DNA from: Aquatica leii
Lineage: Eukaryota; Arthropoda; Insecta; Coleoptera; Lampyridae
Assembly: GCA_035610365.1 (NCBI GenBank)
Contig: CM069436.1
Span: 54,885,505-54,949,504, forward strand
Length of the DNA: 64,000 nucleotides
Direction of reading: 5' to 3'
In this document: positions 55,095 to 64,000 of the stretch, one piece after another
How positions within the stretch are numbered: the stretch's first letter is position 1
Layout of the letters: each line of letters opens with the position of its first letter
Made by a program: the position numbers and the translations under genes
Notes under the pieces: model-generated
What the model saw: only the letters and a program-made list of their open reading frames with translations
What the model was told of the DNA's origin: nothing
Database searches by the model: none

Positions 55095-55737
55095 ATCAAC
55101 TTTGTTTCAACGTTTTGTTGCAGTTTGTTAAAAAGTCAATTTATATAAAAACTTTTTAAACAGATCGAAAAAAATGTTTCAGAAAAATGTTATCGTAGAT
55201 AGTTTTATTTTCACAAATCGATCGAGTGGTTTTCAAAATCTATTGTTTTGAAATTTTTGATCTGTCGCCATTTTGTTATTTGATAAAATAGAAAATAATT
55301 ATAAATACAGACGTTTTAGAGAACCTACAGCAAATGCTTAAAGTTTTTGTATTTTTAAATTTAAAACAAGTAAATATCACCCAATACAGACTTTGTGTAA
55401 ACCTGTCGATCAATAAAAAGAACAAATTGATAAAACAACTTCTAACAATAATATATTTATCTCAAGAAGAGAGAAAATAATCGTTAAATCAGCAAAGAAA
55501 AAAGTAGACCAATATCACAACTATAATTTGTATTAATGTATGTCTTCTCTATCAGGCAACACACCATACAACTAATTATATTCAAGTTATAAGTAAATGA
55601 TTTTAATTTAAATATAAATAGTACTCGATCAAACAAACTATGCAGTCGCAAACTAAGTCAACAATTGACAATGATAATAATGAATCGCAAAAAGAAGTAA
55701 AATATGAGTACAAAAACTTATCAAACCGATAATTCTT

Positions 55738-56110
55738 CGTCAATATTTATCTGATTTAAAACGAAAATTATGCGTGCTATATAAACTTATGTACTTACGA
55801 CTGCGGTTAAATGATCGAAGAAACTTGACGGATAACACGTCAACGTACTCAACATAAGAATACTATAACGGTTATAGATGCTATTTAGTTTGCGACTGAA
55901 AGTAAATTTAAGTCAGTATGATCTAACGTTATTACATAAAATAAGTTAATAGGCTGAAGCTGACGAATAATGAATACAATTAAAACAAATTACATAAGCA
56001 AAATTCTACGTTACTAAGAAGTAGTACGTACAAGGCGGACATAAGTAAAGTAATAAATATAAAGACAAGAAGATATACGCTATATAAGTAATATAATACT
56101 AATACAGGAG
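55738..56110 (+). repeat. Left arm of a long inverted repeat, LTR-like
   Basis: It matches the reverse complement of about 59290-59705, with long shared words (GAAAGTAAATTTAAGTCAGT; ATTCTACGTTACTAAGAAGT; GTAAAGTAATAAATATAAA) and small indels. It contains a TATATAAA box (about 55778), so it may be a promoter-bearing LTR or terminal inverted repeat. A 14-bp stem CAGTCGCAAACTAA / TTAGTTTGCGACTG also links 55642-55655 with 55891-55904. Confidence 0.7.
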
Positions 56111-56272
56111 TGTCTTGTCTCTAGATAGATATAAATCAAGCTTTATCTTTCTCTGTCGTTTTCTATATCTATCTTTCCTACTTTTTATTTCTTTTTTCTT
56201 TGATCTAGGGATTTTTTCTTTCGGTTTCTTTAAGGTTTGCCTCTTGAGCGGTTAGTTGGACATAGAAACATC

Positions 56273-57350
56273 CCCAGTAAGGAAAATTGCGCATCAGATG
56301 CGTAACCGATGCATTGAAATCTTGGCGGGAAACGTTTCTAAAACGTCATCCAATACGTTTCGGAAACCATGAAATGTCCTCCTACAATGCGCAACAGTGA
56401 AATATTACGCGGCTATGCATCAGATTCGCAACGGCGAAACGTTTCATAGGGGTAGCCATTATACAATGATGAAACGTTGCATGGTTACGCAACAGACCCG
56501 CAGCGACGAAACGTTTCATAGAAGTAGAAATTCTGCAACCATGATATGTTAGAATAGGTTGCATTATTTTAGTTTTTTTATAGAGAAACATGAGGGGAAA
56601 AGTCAACACAATAAAAATGTTTAATATATTTACATATATTTAACACATACAAAATAGGTACCAAAAGGAACCAATACAACTATAAACAAATATGAAAAAG
56701 GTGTATGTATATAATTCAATGCCATTAAGTTCCATTTTTCTTTAAATGTCGTTTCAAGCGTAATCCAGCACCACGAAACCAGTCGCTCACAGCACTTTTA
56801 AATACCTCATTTCGAAGATCCTCAAAATTAGATTGCACTGATTCTAGAAAGAATTCAACCAATATAGAATTTCTAGAAAAAATAAAAGCAAACGAGTTTA
56901 CCTTTTATAGTAGAAAGCACGGCAGTGCCGTCTACCTTAAAATTATCCTCCTATCCTTTGTAGGAACACGTTGTTGCGAATTCGATACCAAACACCTCGG
57001 CCATTATTTGAAAGATTGTGTCCCTCTCGCTGTTGGAAACAAAATGGAAAGAAATGGTTTTGGTCACGTGTGGTCTATGCAGCAAATAGACTTATTTCAC
57101 GATGGTCACGTGAAAGAAGTAGGGTGCTCGTCACAAATAGCAAGTACAAATGTTTCAACCTTGCATTAATTTTCGTAACTGATATATTATGCAGTCAGCA
57201 CTCGGAAACGTTTCTATGTCACCTGCAAGACACTTTAAATGTAAAGTAATAACATCTCTGAACCTCTACAGATGCGAAGCCATGAATCGCATCATCGTTG
57301 CAAAAATTACACGTTATGAAACGTTTCGGAAACATTAGCACCTTACTGGG
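56273..57350. mobile_element. DNA element with perfect 10-bp ends and GAAACGTTTC subterminal repeats
   Basis: CCCAGTAAGG (56273-56282) is the exact inverse of CCTTACTGGG (57341-57350). The palindrome GAAACGTTTC occurs five times near the ends (56329, 56436, 56508, 57205, 57318), with further near-copies. Between them the minus strand has two exon-like pieces: FFLESVQSNFEDLRNEVFKS then AVSDWFRGAGLRLKRHLKKN (ending about 56727), and upstream MAEVFGIEFATTC. These could be the last exons of a captured or transposase gene that I do not recognise. It sits in the T-rich block between the inverted arms. Confidence 0.65.
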
Positions 57351-58250
57351 TCTTGTCTTATCATTCTGCGTCTATCTTACTTTTAATTTTTTTTTCTTTT
57401 TCTTTTCTCTTTTGCTCCTTAATTTCGCCTTTAGAGCAATTATTGTTTTGCTTTTTTATCTTTTGTGTCTTTGTTAGTTGTTTGAATATTTTCTTTCTTT
57501 TTCTTTTTAATAACTTTTTTTTCTTTAGCGTTCATTCAACTATGTTTCTTTTATTTTTCTTTTCTATTTCAGTTACTTCTCTTACGCGATTGGACCTATT
57601 TGATTTTTGTTTTGTTGTGTATGGCTTGAAACTTGGAAGTATGTCCGCTTGGTCGGCATTTTTGATGTTGTCAGTCATTGTTAGCTTAGATTGGTGTCAA
57701 TTGGTGTTTTTATTTAATGTTTCACTGTTTGGAACTTTGTGGTTATGTTGATTTTTTTCTGCCTTTAGGTAGTCTAACTTTAGTCAACTTTAATCAGAAT
57801 CTTCTTTTTGCGTTAGATTTCTTTGTCGGTTTTTCTTTTCTTAGATCTTTAGGACCTGTTTGGTTTTTTTGGTGGAAGAATCTCATACCGTCTATTGACG
57901 ACGTTTTGGGCAAAACTATCTTAGTTTTTTTTTCTAAAAGCGCATATTACAACTTAAGGTCTGCTAAATAGTGATACTTGGTTTTTCTTTTTACTTCTTG
58001 AGTTTTGGGAATTATATTATATTCTTGGTTTGCTCTTGGTTTTTGCTCGGTAAAGGTCCATTTATAATCAATATAAACATAAAGTTGAAAACAAACTTTC
58101 CTAGGATGCTTGTCATAATACGTACGGATTGCGTTTATGTTTATGATTTGACCTTGGAAAGCATAAGCACAAATTTTTAGTTGAAAATAGTTTATCTTTT
58201 ATATAAAAATTACGTAAAAATTGAAAGCGCGCAAACTCACTAATCTTTTT
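57351..58250 (-). other. A-rich (minus) decayed coding tract
   Basis: The plus strand is T-rich. On the minus strand the longest readable pieces are Lys/Asn-rich (SKLTMTDNIKNADQADILPS; FKPYTTKQKSNRSNRVREVT; IVLPKTSSIDGMRFFHQKN). They resemble neither a known RT nor a transposase to me. The position between the inverted LTR-like arms suggests the body of one element. The plus-strand hydrophobic frames here arise from composition. Confidence 0.35.
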
Positions 58251-58715
58251 TCGTCAAGTTTGTTGACAAAATTTGTAAATAACTAAGGTTAAGACATCTT
58301 ACATTACATACTAATTTGTATTAGTTGAGCTAACCGCGCAAACATGAATGTAGACATTATATGCACTGATCTCTATTATTATAGAGATAAAAAAAATTAA
58401 AACTACTAGATTTTATTCTAGTGTATGTAAAAAAACGAATAACATATCGTTATTTTGTATTCATCAAAATATGTATTCTAAATTCAAATTAACGGCTGCA
58501 CTGTCTAAGGATGTTATTGATCAATTCATTTACGGGTAGGGATAAGCGCGTTACAGCAACTATAACGGCAATTCTACTCGGTCCTTACCACTGTTGAACG
58601 TTTGTGCACCTGGGTGTTATTTTAAGACATCTAAGTAGTTTTCTTTCTGTTGAATTTTGTCGGCACTGATTCTGTTACGCTTTTAACGGATGTGCTTGAG
58701 AAAACGTATTCCAGG

Positions 58716-59240
58716 TAGTGATGGGCACAATCGAGAGATATTAACAGTCAAATGAATAGTAATAATAACTATACAACAATCAAAAGAATCATTCGAATGA
58801 TTCATTTGGATGTACGTTTTTTCAATTGCTTATGCGTTACAGTTTGTGGTTAGACGGCTAGACTGAATTGCCAGATTTTATTGCTACCATTATATTAGTA
58901 AAACTGATGACTTTAATTTTATTCTACATTTTTTACAATGATTTTAAAGAAATGAATAAATTCTATAAATTCAAATATCCACCCAACGGTATAGTTGTTT
59001 AATATCGTAGATTACGTTCGATTGTCAAGATTGAGAACTTCTACAATTACTTTACCTATTTTGATACAGGCTACTATTTTCATTCGACTGTAAAAATACT
59101 AACTTTGCAATTACTTTACTTTTCTTTCGTTCTGTTACTATTTTTTCATTCGAGAGAATCATAGCATAATTTCGAAACAATCGACGCTCGGCAACAATCG
59201 ACTATTTCAAATGAATTCATTCGAATTGTGCACATCACTA
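58716..59240. mobile_element. hAT MITE with perfect 8-bp target duplication
   Basis: The left end is TAGTGATGGGCACAATCGA. The right end read inversely is TAGTGATGTGCACAATTCGA. ATTCCAGG flanks both sides exactly (58708-58715 and 59241-59248). TAGTGATGGGC is a common hAT terminus. 525 bp, non-coding. The empty site reads CGTATTCCAGG-TATTGG, inside the sequence leading into the right inverted arm. Confidence 0.92.
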
Positions 59241-59289
59241 ATTCCAGGTATTGGTCGAATTCGGCGTTTGGTGTCAATTACGCGACGAT

Positions 59290-59705
59290 CCTAGCGAGTT
59301 TCGGATTCGTATTAATTCGTTAAATTACTTTATGCACATTACTTAGCGTATATCTTCCTGCATTTATATTTATTACTTTACTTATGTCAACGTTCTACAC
59401 GTTCTACTTCTTAGTAACGTAGAATTTTGGTTTATGTAATTTGTTTCAATTGTATTCACTAATCGTCAGCCAATAACTTATTTTATGTAATTATAACGTA
59501 GATCATACTGACTTAAATTTACTTTCATTCGCAAACTTTATATATGTAACCTTATGTATTGTCGTGGAGTACGTTGACGTGACATTCGTCAAGTTTCTGC
59601 GATAATTTGGACGCAATCATTGCCAAAGACAAAATTATCTTAACCGTCGTACATACCACTTTATATACCATAGTTTTCGTTTTAAGTCAGATAAATAGAA
59701 ATAGT
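59290..59705 (-). repeat. Right arm of the long inverted repeat, LTR-like
   Basis: Reverse complement partner of 55738-56110. On the minus strand it holds TATATAAA (about 59536-59529 and a variant near 59660) followed by the shared block. Inward of it on the minus strand comes leader-like sequence AATTGACACCAAACGCCGAA, which may be a primer-binding-site region. The hAT MITE interrupts that leader. Confidence 0.7.
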
Positions 59706-60481
59706 GTGTGCAACAGTGCCGCCTTCACGTCATTTTTTGCATATTGGACCTAACAAAGCCACCTTAACTCTCCTTTTTAAATTTTGGAAAACATTACAAA
59801 CGAATTTTAATGTTTCGAATAGCATTAGTAATTGCATGTTCCAAATCTTCAATATTGCGCAGCTTATTCTTATATACTGTGTTTTTTAAATGTCCGTAAA
59901 GGTAAAAATCCAGTGGCATAACCTTTGGCTTATTATTCTTTCATTGTAAAATTGTTAAATAAAGTTAATTGTACCTTAAGTAATGTGAGCCGTTGGATTG
60001 TCTTGCTGAAAATACCCAAATTGAAGTTCGTTGTCATCTAGCTGCTCGAAAAAATGATTCAAAATATTATGATAACGTGCTGCGTTTATAGTATTGTAAA
60101 ACAAAATATTGGACCAATTATCCTTTTTCGTGACATTGCAATCCATACACCAACTTTCAAAGGATGCAATGTTCTTTCCACAAAAATGTGTAAATTTTCG
60201 GTTACGATAATCTTGGGTATTTAGATATTCACTTAAATGAAACTATGCTTCGTCCGTAAAAAAGTTAAATCCAACAGATTATCGTTATTTAAATGTTCAT
60301 TAAACCATTGACAAAATTGTATACGCTGCAAGAAGTCAGGAGCACGTAATTCTTGATAAATTGTAACTTTGTACAGAGTCATTGAAAAGTTTTTTTTAAT
60401 GCTTTGTCTCAAGTTCCTACTGACAATCCTAAAAATTGATTGCTTGTAATTTAAAAATGGAACTGAAAATGACTTTATCAA
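59706..60481 (-). pseudogene. Mariner/Tc-like DDE transposase remnant
   Basis: On the minus strand: LRAPDFLQRIQFCQWFNEHL, then NDNLLDLTFLRTKHSFI (FxD/E-type first catalytic block), HIFVERTLHPLKVGVWIAMS, IGPIFCF. Scraps of the later block follow near 59760-59710 (QYAKNDVKAALLHTI). This is the same broad transposase type as the DUF4817 N-terminus at 54.8-55.1 kb, but a separate copy, since its N-terminus would lie above 60481. Many stops. Confidence 0.72.
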
Positions 60482-61731
60482 AATTAAACAATGTTAAAAT
60501 TACAACTGTTATTCAGTACTTACTCAGAAAAAACACAAATAGTGCTGAATCGTTACGATAATTTTTTTAAAATATAAAAATAGAGAATAAGAAAAACGAA
60601 ACAAATCTTGCCTTTTTCATGTTCTTGATTATATTGTGATATAAATCTAAATTATGTAATTATTTTGTTATCTAGTTAGAAGACCGCAAGAGTTTCATTG
60701 TCTGCTATTTACCTCTAATTAAAGATTCTACCGAACATAGAAAATTTCGGTCAACTCTAATGACAGTATTTGAATAAAAACAACTATTTATTTTTGCTGT
60801 GTGTTTTATTTAAGTTATTACAGCTTTTCCACATATTGAGAGTAAACAGTAACCAAACTTATTACAACGTAAGTATAGATTACAGTCGTAGCAAACGTGG
60901 GGTATAGTTTTCAAATTACATCACAATGTATACTTTTCTTACAAAGTATTAAAGACTAGTATAATTAATTACTATAATTATGTCCTACGTTAATTCAAAC
61001 ACAAGATGCATTTTTCAAATCATTTAGGTGAAGTTTTTCAGATGTTACATAATAAGACATAATAAACTAATCTATGAATGTTGAATAAGTTTTAAAAAAT
61101 ATGTATAAAACTTACATATTACTGCATTACTAATATGTAACTTCTCATCGTAAGCTAATTATAGTAATCTTCCAAACAACCGATTGCATTATATAGATAA
61201 TGTAATAATTACTGTATATGGTTACGACTAGAAAATCGCGTTGATATAACGTTATTTATATAATATGGTTGTATAGAAAATAATTAGTTTTTGGTTAGAA
61301 TACTGAACATATTTGTTGATTTGTTTTAAGGCTTTTCTATCACTTGGGAAAAGTTCAGTCTTTAAGTGGGCGGACCACAGTTTTAGCAGTATGCATTGCT
61401 GCAGAACATACGTATTCAATGCACCTTAACGAATAACCCTTGTATTAGAAAAGAATGGAAAACAATTCAGAAGCCTGATGTTATATGCAACTAATTTACG
61501 ACAAGTTTACCGCTGTGGTTGGTTCAATTTGTTCCGACATAAGTTGACAGTCCACGTGGACTAAATCTCGACCACATCTGGTTGTGATAATTCTTGAAAT
61601 TACTGAGTATGCAAAAAAATAATCATGGGTGATAATACGAAAAAATACGAAACTCGTAGTATTTGTAAATGCCAACGGATTTTATTGTTTTACAACGAAG
61701 TCAGTAACTTCAAGGTTGGATGCGCAATAGA
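60482..61731. other. AT-rich flank, nothing recognised
   Basis: No domain, splice-bounded exon or paired repeat ends were found on either strand. Confidence 0.5.
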
Positions 61732-61779
61732 ATACTAAGATAAGAATGTCTTCCGGGTTTCTTCTTCTTATCTTAGTAT
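61732..61779. repeat. Hairpin of Penelope terminal sequence
   Basis: ATACTAAGATAAGAA (61732-61746) pairs exactly with TTCTTATCTTAGTAT (61765-61779) around an 18-nt loop. The left arm plus loop (61740-61760) is identical over 21 bases to the Penelope copy at 11876-11896. The right arm looks like the same terminus inverted. Confidence 0.75.
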
Positions 61780-61887
61780 AGATCACTTATCTATTTTACA
61801 ATAACTTAATACATAATTATTTATAAAACAACACACAACAAAAATTTAACAATATAAGCTGTTTTAAAGTTACTTAATATACATAAA

Positions 61888-61955
61888 GGTCGTAGCTGAG
61901 ATAGGTCAAGATGGTTGTTTCAAACAGGAGCCCGGGGGTTGAATCTCACACAGTG
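61888..61955 (+). repeat. tRNA-like (SINE-type) sequence
   Basis: GTAGCTGAGATAGGTCAAG resembles a pol III A box. GGGGGTTGAATCTC about 25 nt later resembles a B box (GGTTCGAATCC). The tail runs into an A-rich stretch. A clover-leaf with a proper acceptor stem could not be drawn, so this is more likely a tRNA-derived SINE or relic than a working tRNA gene. Confidence 0.4.
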
Positions 61956-64000
61956 AACACGAAAAAAAAATCGTGAAAATCCAATGCGCACCAAACGAAT
62001 CAAAAATTACTTTTTTTCATTTATAAAAATTATGTGTGTTAAATCAAACAATTTATTTAAATCAAATAAACTATTTTGTAAAATTCTCAAAGTTCTTATT
62101 TAAACCATAAAAACATCCTCTTGACGCTATTGAAACAACATATTTATTTGAATAAAATAAATTTTCTTTAATTCAACAAAACACTTTTTTCTGTGTACAA
62201 GTATTAATTAGTTAATTAATTCAGTGGTACACATCATTTTTTAAAGATAGCAACGTTACGACAAAGATACTGAACTCAAAAATGCAGATGTAGCTGTTCG
62301 CATATGCATATCTTTATCGGCTTGAAGAAGAAATAAGGAGGGCGGAGCGATGACGCCGACCGTACCATATTTCAGAATAAAATGTTTGCGCAAAAATTAA
62401 TTTACCGTCCCACTTTCAGCATATTTTTGTTCCTTATTTTTGAACAAATTGAAATAATTTTTTTTTAATAACAGTAAAACAATATTTCAAATGGATTTGT
62501 GGTTTTCAAATTTTTTTTTTCAAAAATTAATTTTTCTAACTTTTAAACAAATTTATTTTTCAAAAAATTAAAAACACAAATCGATTCAGATTGTTCTTAG
62601 TAGCATATGTTCTAAGTTTCAATAAGATTGGTTTCATGGTAGCTGAAAAAAATGTTCCGAAAGTTTTGCTAGTTGCCGATCACGCAATTTTTTTGTACAT
62701 TCAGGTACAAATTTCTAAATTTTAATAACTCGAATGTTTTTTCAGTTTAAAAATATTATCCACTTCAATAATAAAAAAAAAAAAAACTACAAAATACTTC
62801 AAATTTATGCCTGTCAATGCGAAATGTAATAAAATAAACATATTGTATTTATAAAAAACTCAAATATATTATTCTAGTTTTTGCTATCTGTAAGAAAAAA
62901 ATATGAGGCAGGTAATGTTGTAAACTTAAGTTCAATTCCTAGACAATCTAGCGGTAAGTACTTTTGGTTTAATAGTTAATACATCGTAAAAAGCACATAT
63001 TTACTTAAAATTTGTTTTTGCGTACGCAAAATATTCTGTCGTTATTATAACAAACTATACAACTATAAAACACAGTCAGTAGCATAACTATAATTTGCCC
63101 GCGAATCTGTCTTTTAAGAATAACTTTTATTTTTATTTTTCATTATGTAGCTGCCATAAGGTATGATCTATGCATTTTTAAAAAATAAATAGTAGGTCTC
63201 ACTGTATAAAAGAAAAAAAATCTGCTTTGTAAAATCGTTATTTATTGTTTAATTTTTAAGAAAGGATATGCAAATAAGTTTCAGTCTTACACGAAAGCGA
63301 CTAATCACGTTTTCATGATAAAAACTGAATTATTTCCTTTTGAATTCTGCAATTTCTAAAATAGTCTTAACTTAAACAAAGTTTGTTTATTTTAAAAAAA
63401 AAATAATTATTGTTAAAGAAAAAGTATTACTATTTCTAAATCAAACCTAAACTGTCGAAGTTGTGTGCAAACTCGTTTGAATTGAAACATTTGAAGAATA
63501 ACGTGTATCTGTATTGTGTGTTGCCTATAAAGTAGAATACTACTGTTGTTTTTAAGATAATTATAAACGGAACCTGCCAGTCGAAGTCGAGTAATTTAAA
63601 TAATAATTACTTGTTTGAAGTTTGAAAATTCTGGTTTTGTACTTATGTGAAACTGAGTACTAATATTTAATTGTTTAGTTAATATTCAATTAAATTTATT
63701 CTCAAGTAATTAGGAAAATAATATTATATTGATTTTACAATGTTTAAAATCATTACTATTTTTATTCTATTTTTTATTCTCAGTTCTAATTTATGGGTAT
63801 ATTAAAATAACGCTAAAGTGAGCCAGAATGTAAACTATGTGATAAAAGTAGGTACCAATATTTGCATTGTTGTTAGGAATGGATTGCCTGTAACTAATAG
63901 CTATAAATTGTGTGATAATGTAGGGCAAATACAAAAAAAATATGAATAAAAAATTTAAATATGATATCAAGGAAGTGTGACTAATAAATAAATCATTATT
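61956..64000. other. AT-rich flank, nothing recognised
   Basis: Long A and T runs. A GC-richer patch at about 62334-62365 (AGGGCGGAGCGATGACGCCG region) stands out but has no open frame or repeat partner. No gene is supported. Confidence 0.5.

Noticed and set aside
57353-57751. 132-codon hydrophobic frame that looks like a membrane protein
   Set aside because: T-rich composition alone yields Phe/Leu-rich frames. There is no splice or start context, and similar frames occur in other T-rich tracts.
54888-60481. Joining the DUF4817 N-terminus (54.9 kb) and the DDE remnant (60.2 kb) as one split element
   Set aside because: Both are on the minus strand, but the N-terminal piece lies downstream of the DDE piece, so the order is wrong for one gene. 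They are separate copies.

Overview
This window is eukaryotic nuclear DNA, strongly AT-rich, from an arthropod and almost certainly an insect. A beetle fits the character of the genes and transposons, but nothing seen here proves the order. The evidence is short GT-AG introns, four deeply conserved animal genes, and a dense, decayed load of transposable elements of kinds common in insects (Ty3/Gypsy, Penelope, Jockey-superfamily LINE, Harbinger, hAT, pogo/Tigger, P-like, and mariner/Tc-like with a DUF4817-type N-terminus). I saw no rRNA, no convincing tRNA, no CRISPR and no prokaryotic organisation.

Host genes, all assembled by hand from splice sites with reading phase kept through every junction: (1) GTPBP1, minus strand, 9 exons, 17240 to 7896, 646 aa; (2) DHX8/PRP22 spliceosomal helicase, plus strand, 11 exons, 17846 to 28692, 1235 aa; (3) TRMT10C/MRPP1 (mitochondrial RNase P methyltransferase subunit; Drosophila roswell), minus strand, 5 exons, 30519 to 28742, 428 aa; (4) an unrecognised basic protein, plus strand, 6 exons, 30708 to 35888, 319 aa; (5) a G-alpha-12/13 gene (concertina-like), plus strand, 2 coding exons, 41652 to 53638, 364 aa. 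Genes 1-2 and 3-4 are divergent pairs sharing promoter regions of about 605 and 188 bp. Genes 2-3 converge with 49 bp between stop codons. The block 7.9-35.9 kb is therefore a chain of four housekeeping-type genes.

Almost everything else is transposon. 0.4-2.0 kb: a pogo/Tigger element with TA target duplications. 4.2-6.6 kb: a truncated Gypsy element. 11.3-16.1 kb, inside GTPBP1 intron 2: a Harbinger element carrying Penelope and hAT insertions. 18-21 kb, inside DHX8 intron 1: a decayed transposase-like gene and a pogo MITE. 25.8-27.5 kb, inside DHX8 intron 8: a hAT tail and a Gypsy LTR. 31.9-33.9 kb, inside the unknown gene: an internally deleted Gypsy with two LTRs. 36-40.3 kb: Gypsy integrase plus LTR, a LINE, and Penelope pieces. 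42-51 kb, inside the G-alpha intron: a T-rich tract, a P-like transposase, a hAT MITE and Gypsy gag plus LTR. 54.8-60.5 kb: DUF4817/mariner-like transposase pieces, a long inverted repeat with promoter-like arms, a 1.08-kb element with 10-bp perfect ends, and a hAT MITE with a perfect 8-bp target duplication. 60.5-64 kb has no gene I can support.

I did not find a coherent, previously undescribed multi-gene system. The best leads are the unrecognised 319-aa gene sharing a promoter with TRMT10C, the hammerhead-ribozyme-like motif in the Penelope tail, a heat-shock-element cluster at 40.3 kb with a TATA box but no gene after it, and the inverted LTR-like arms at 55.7 and 59.3 kb.
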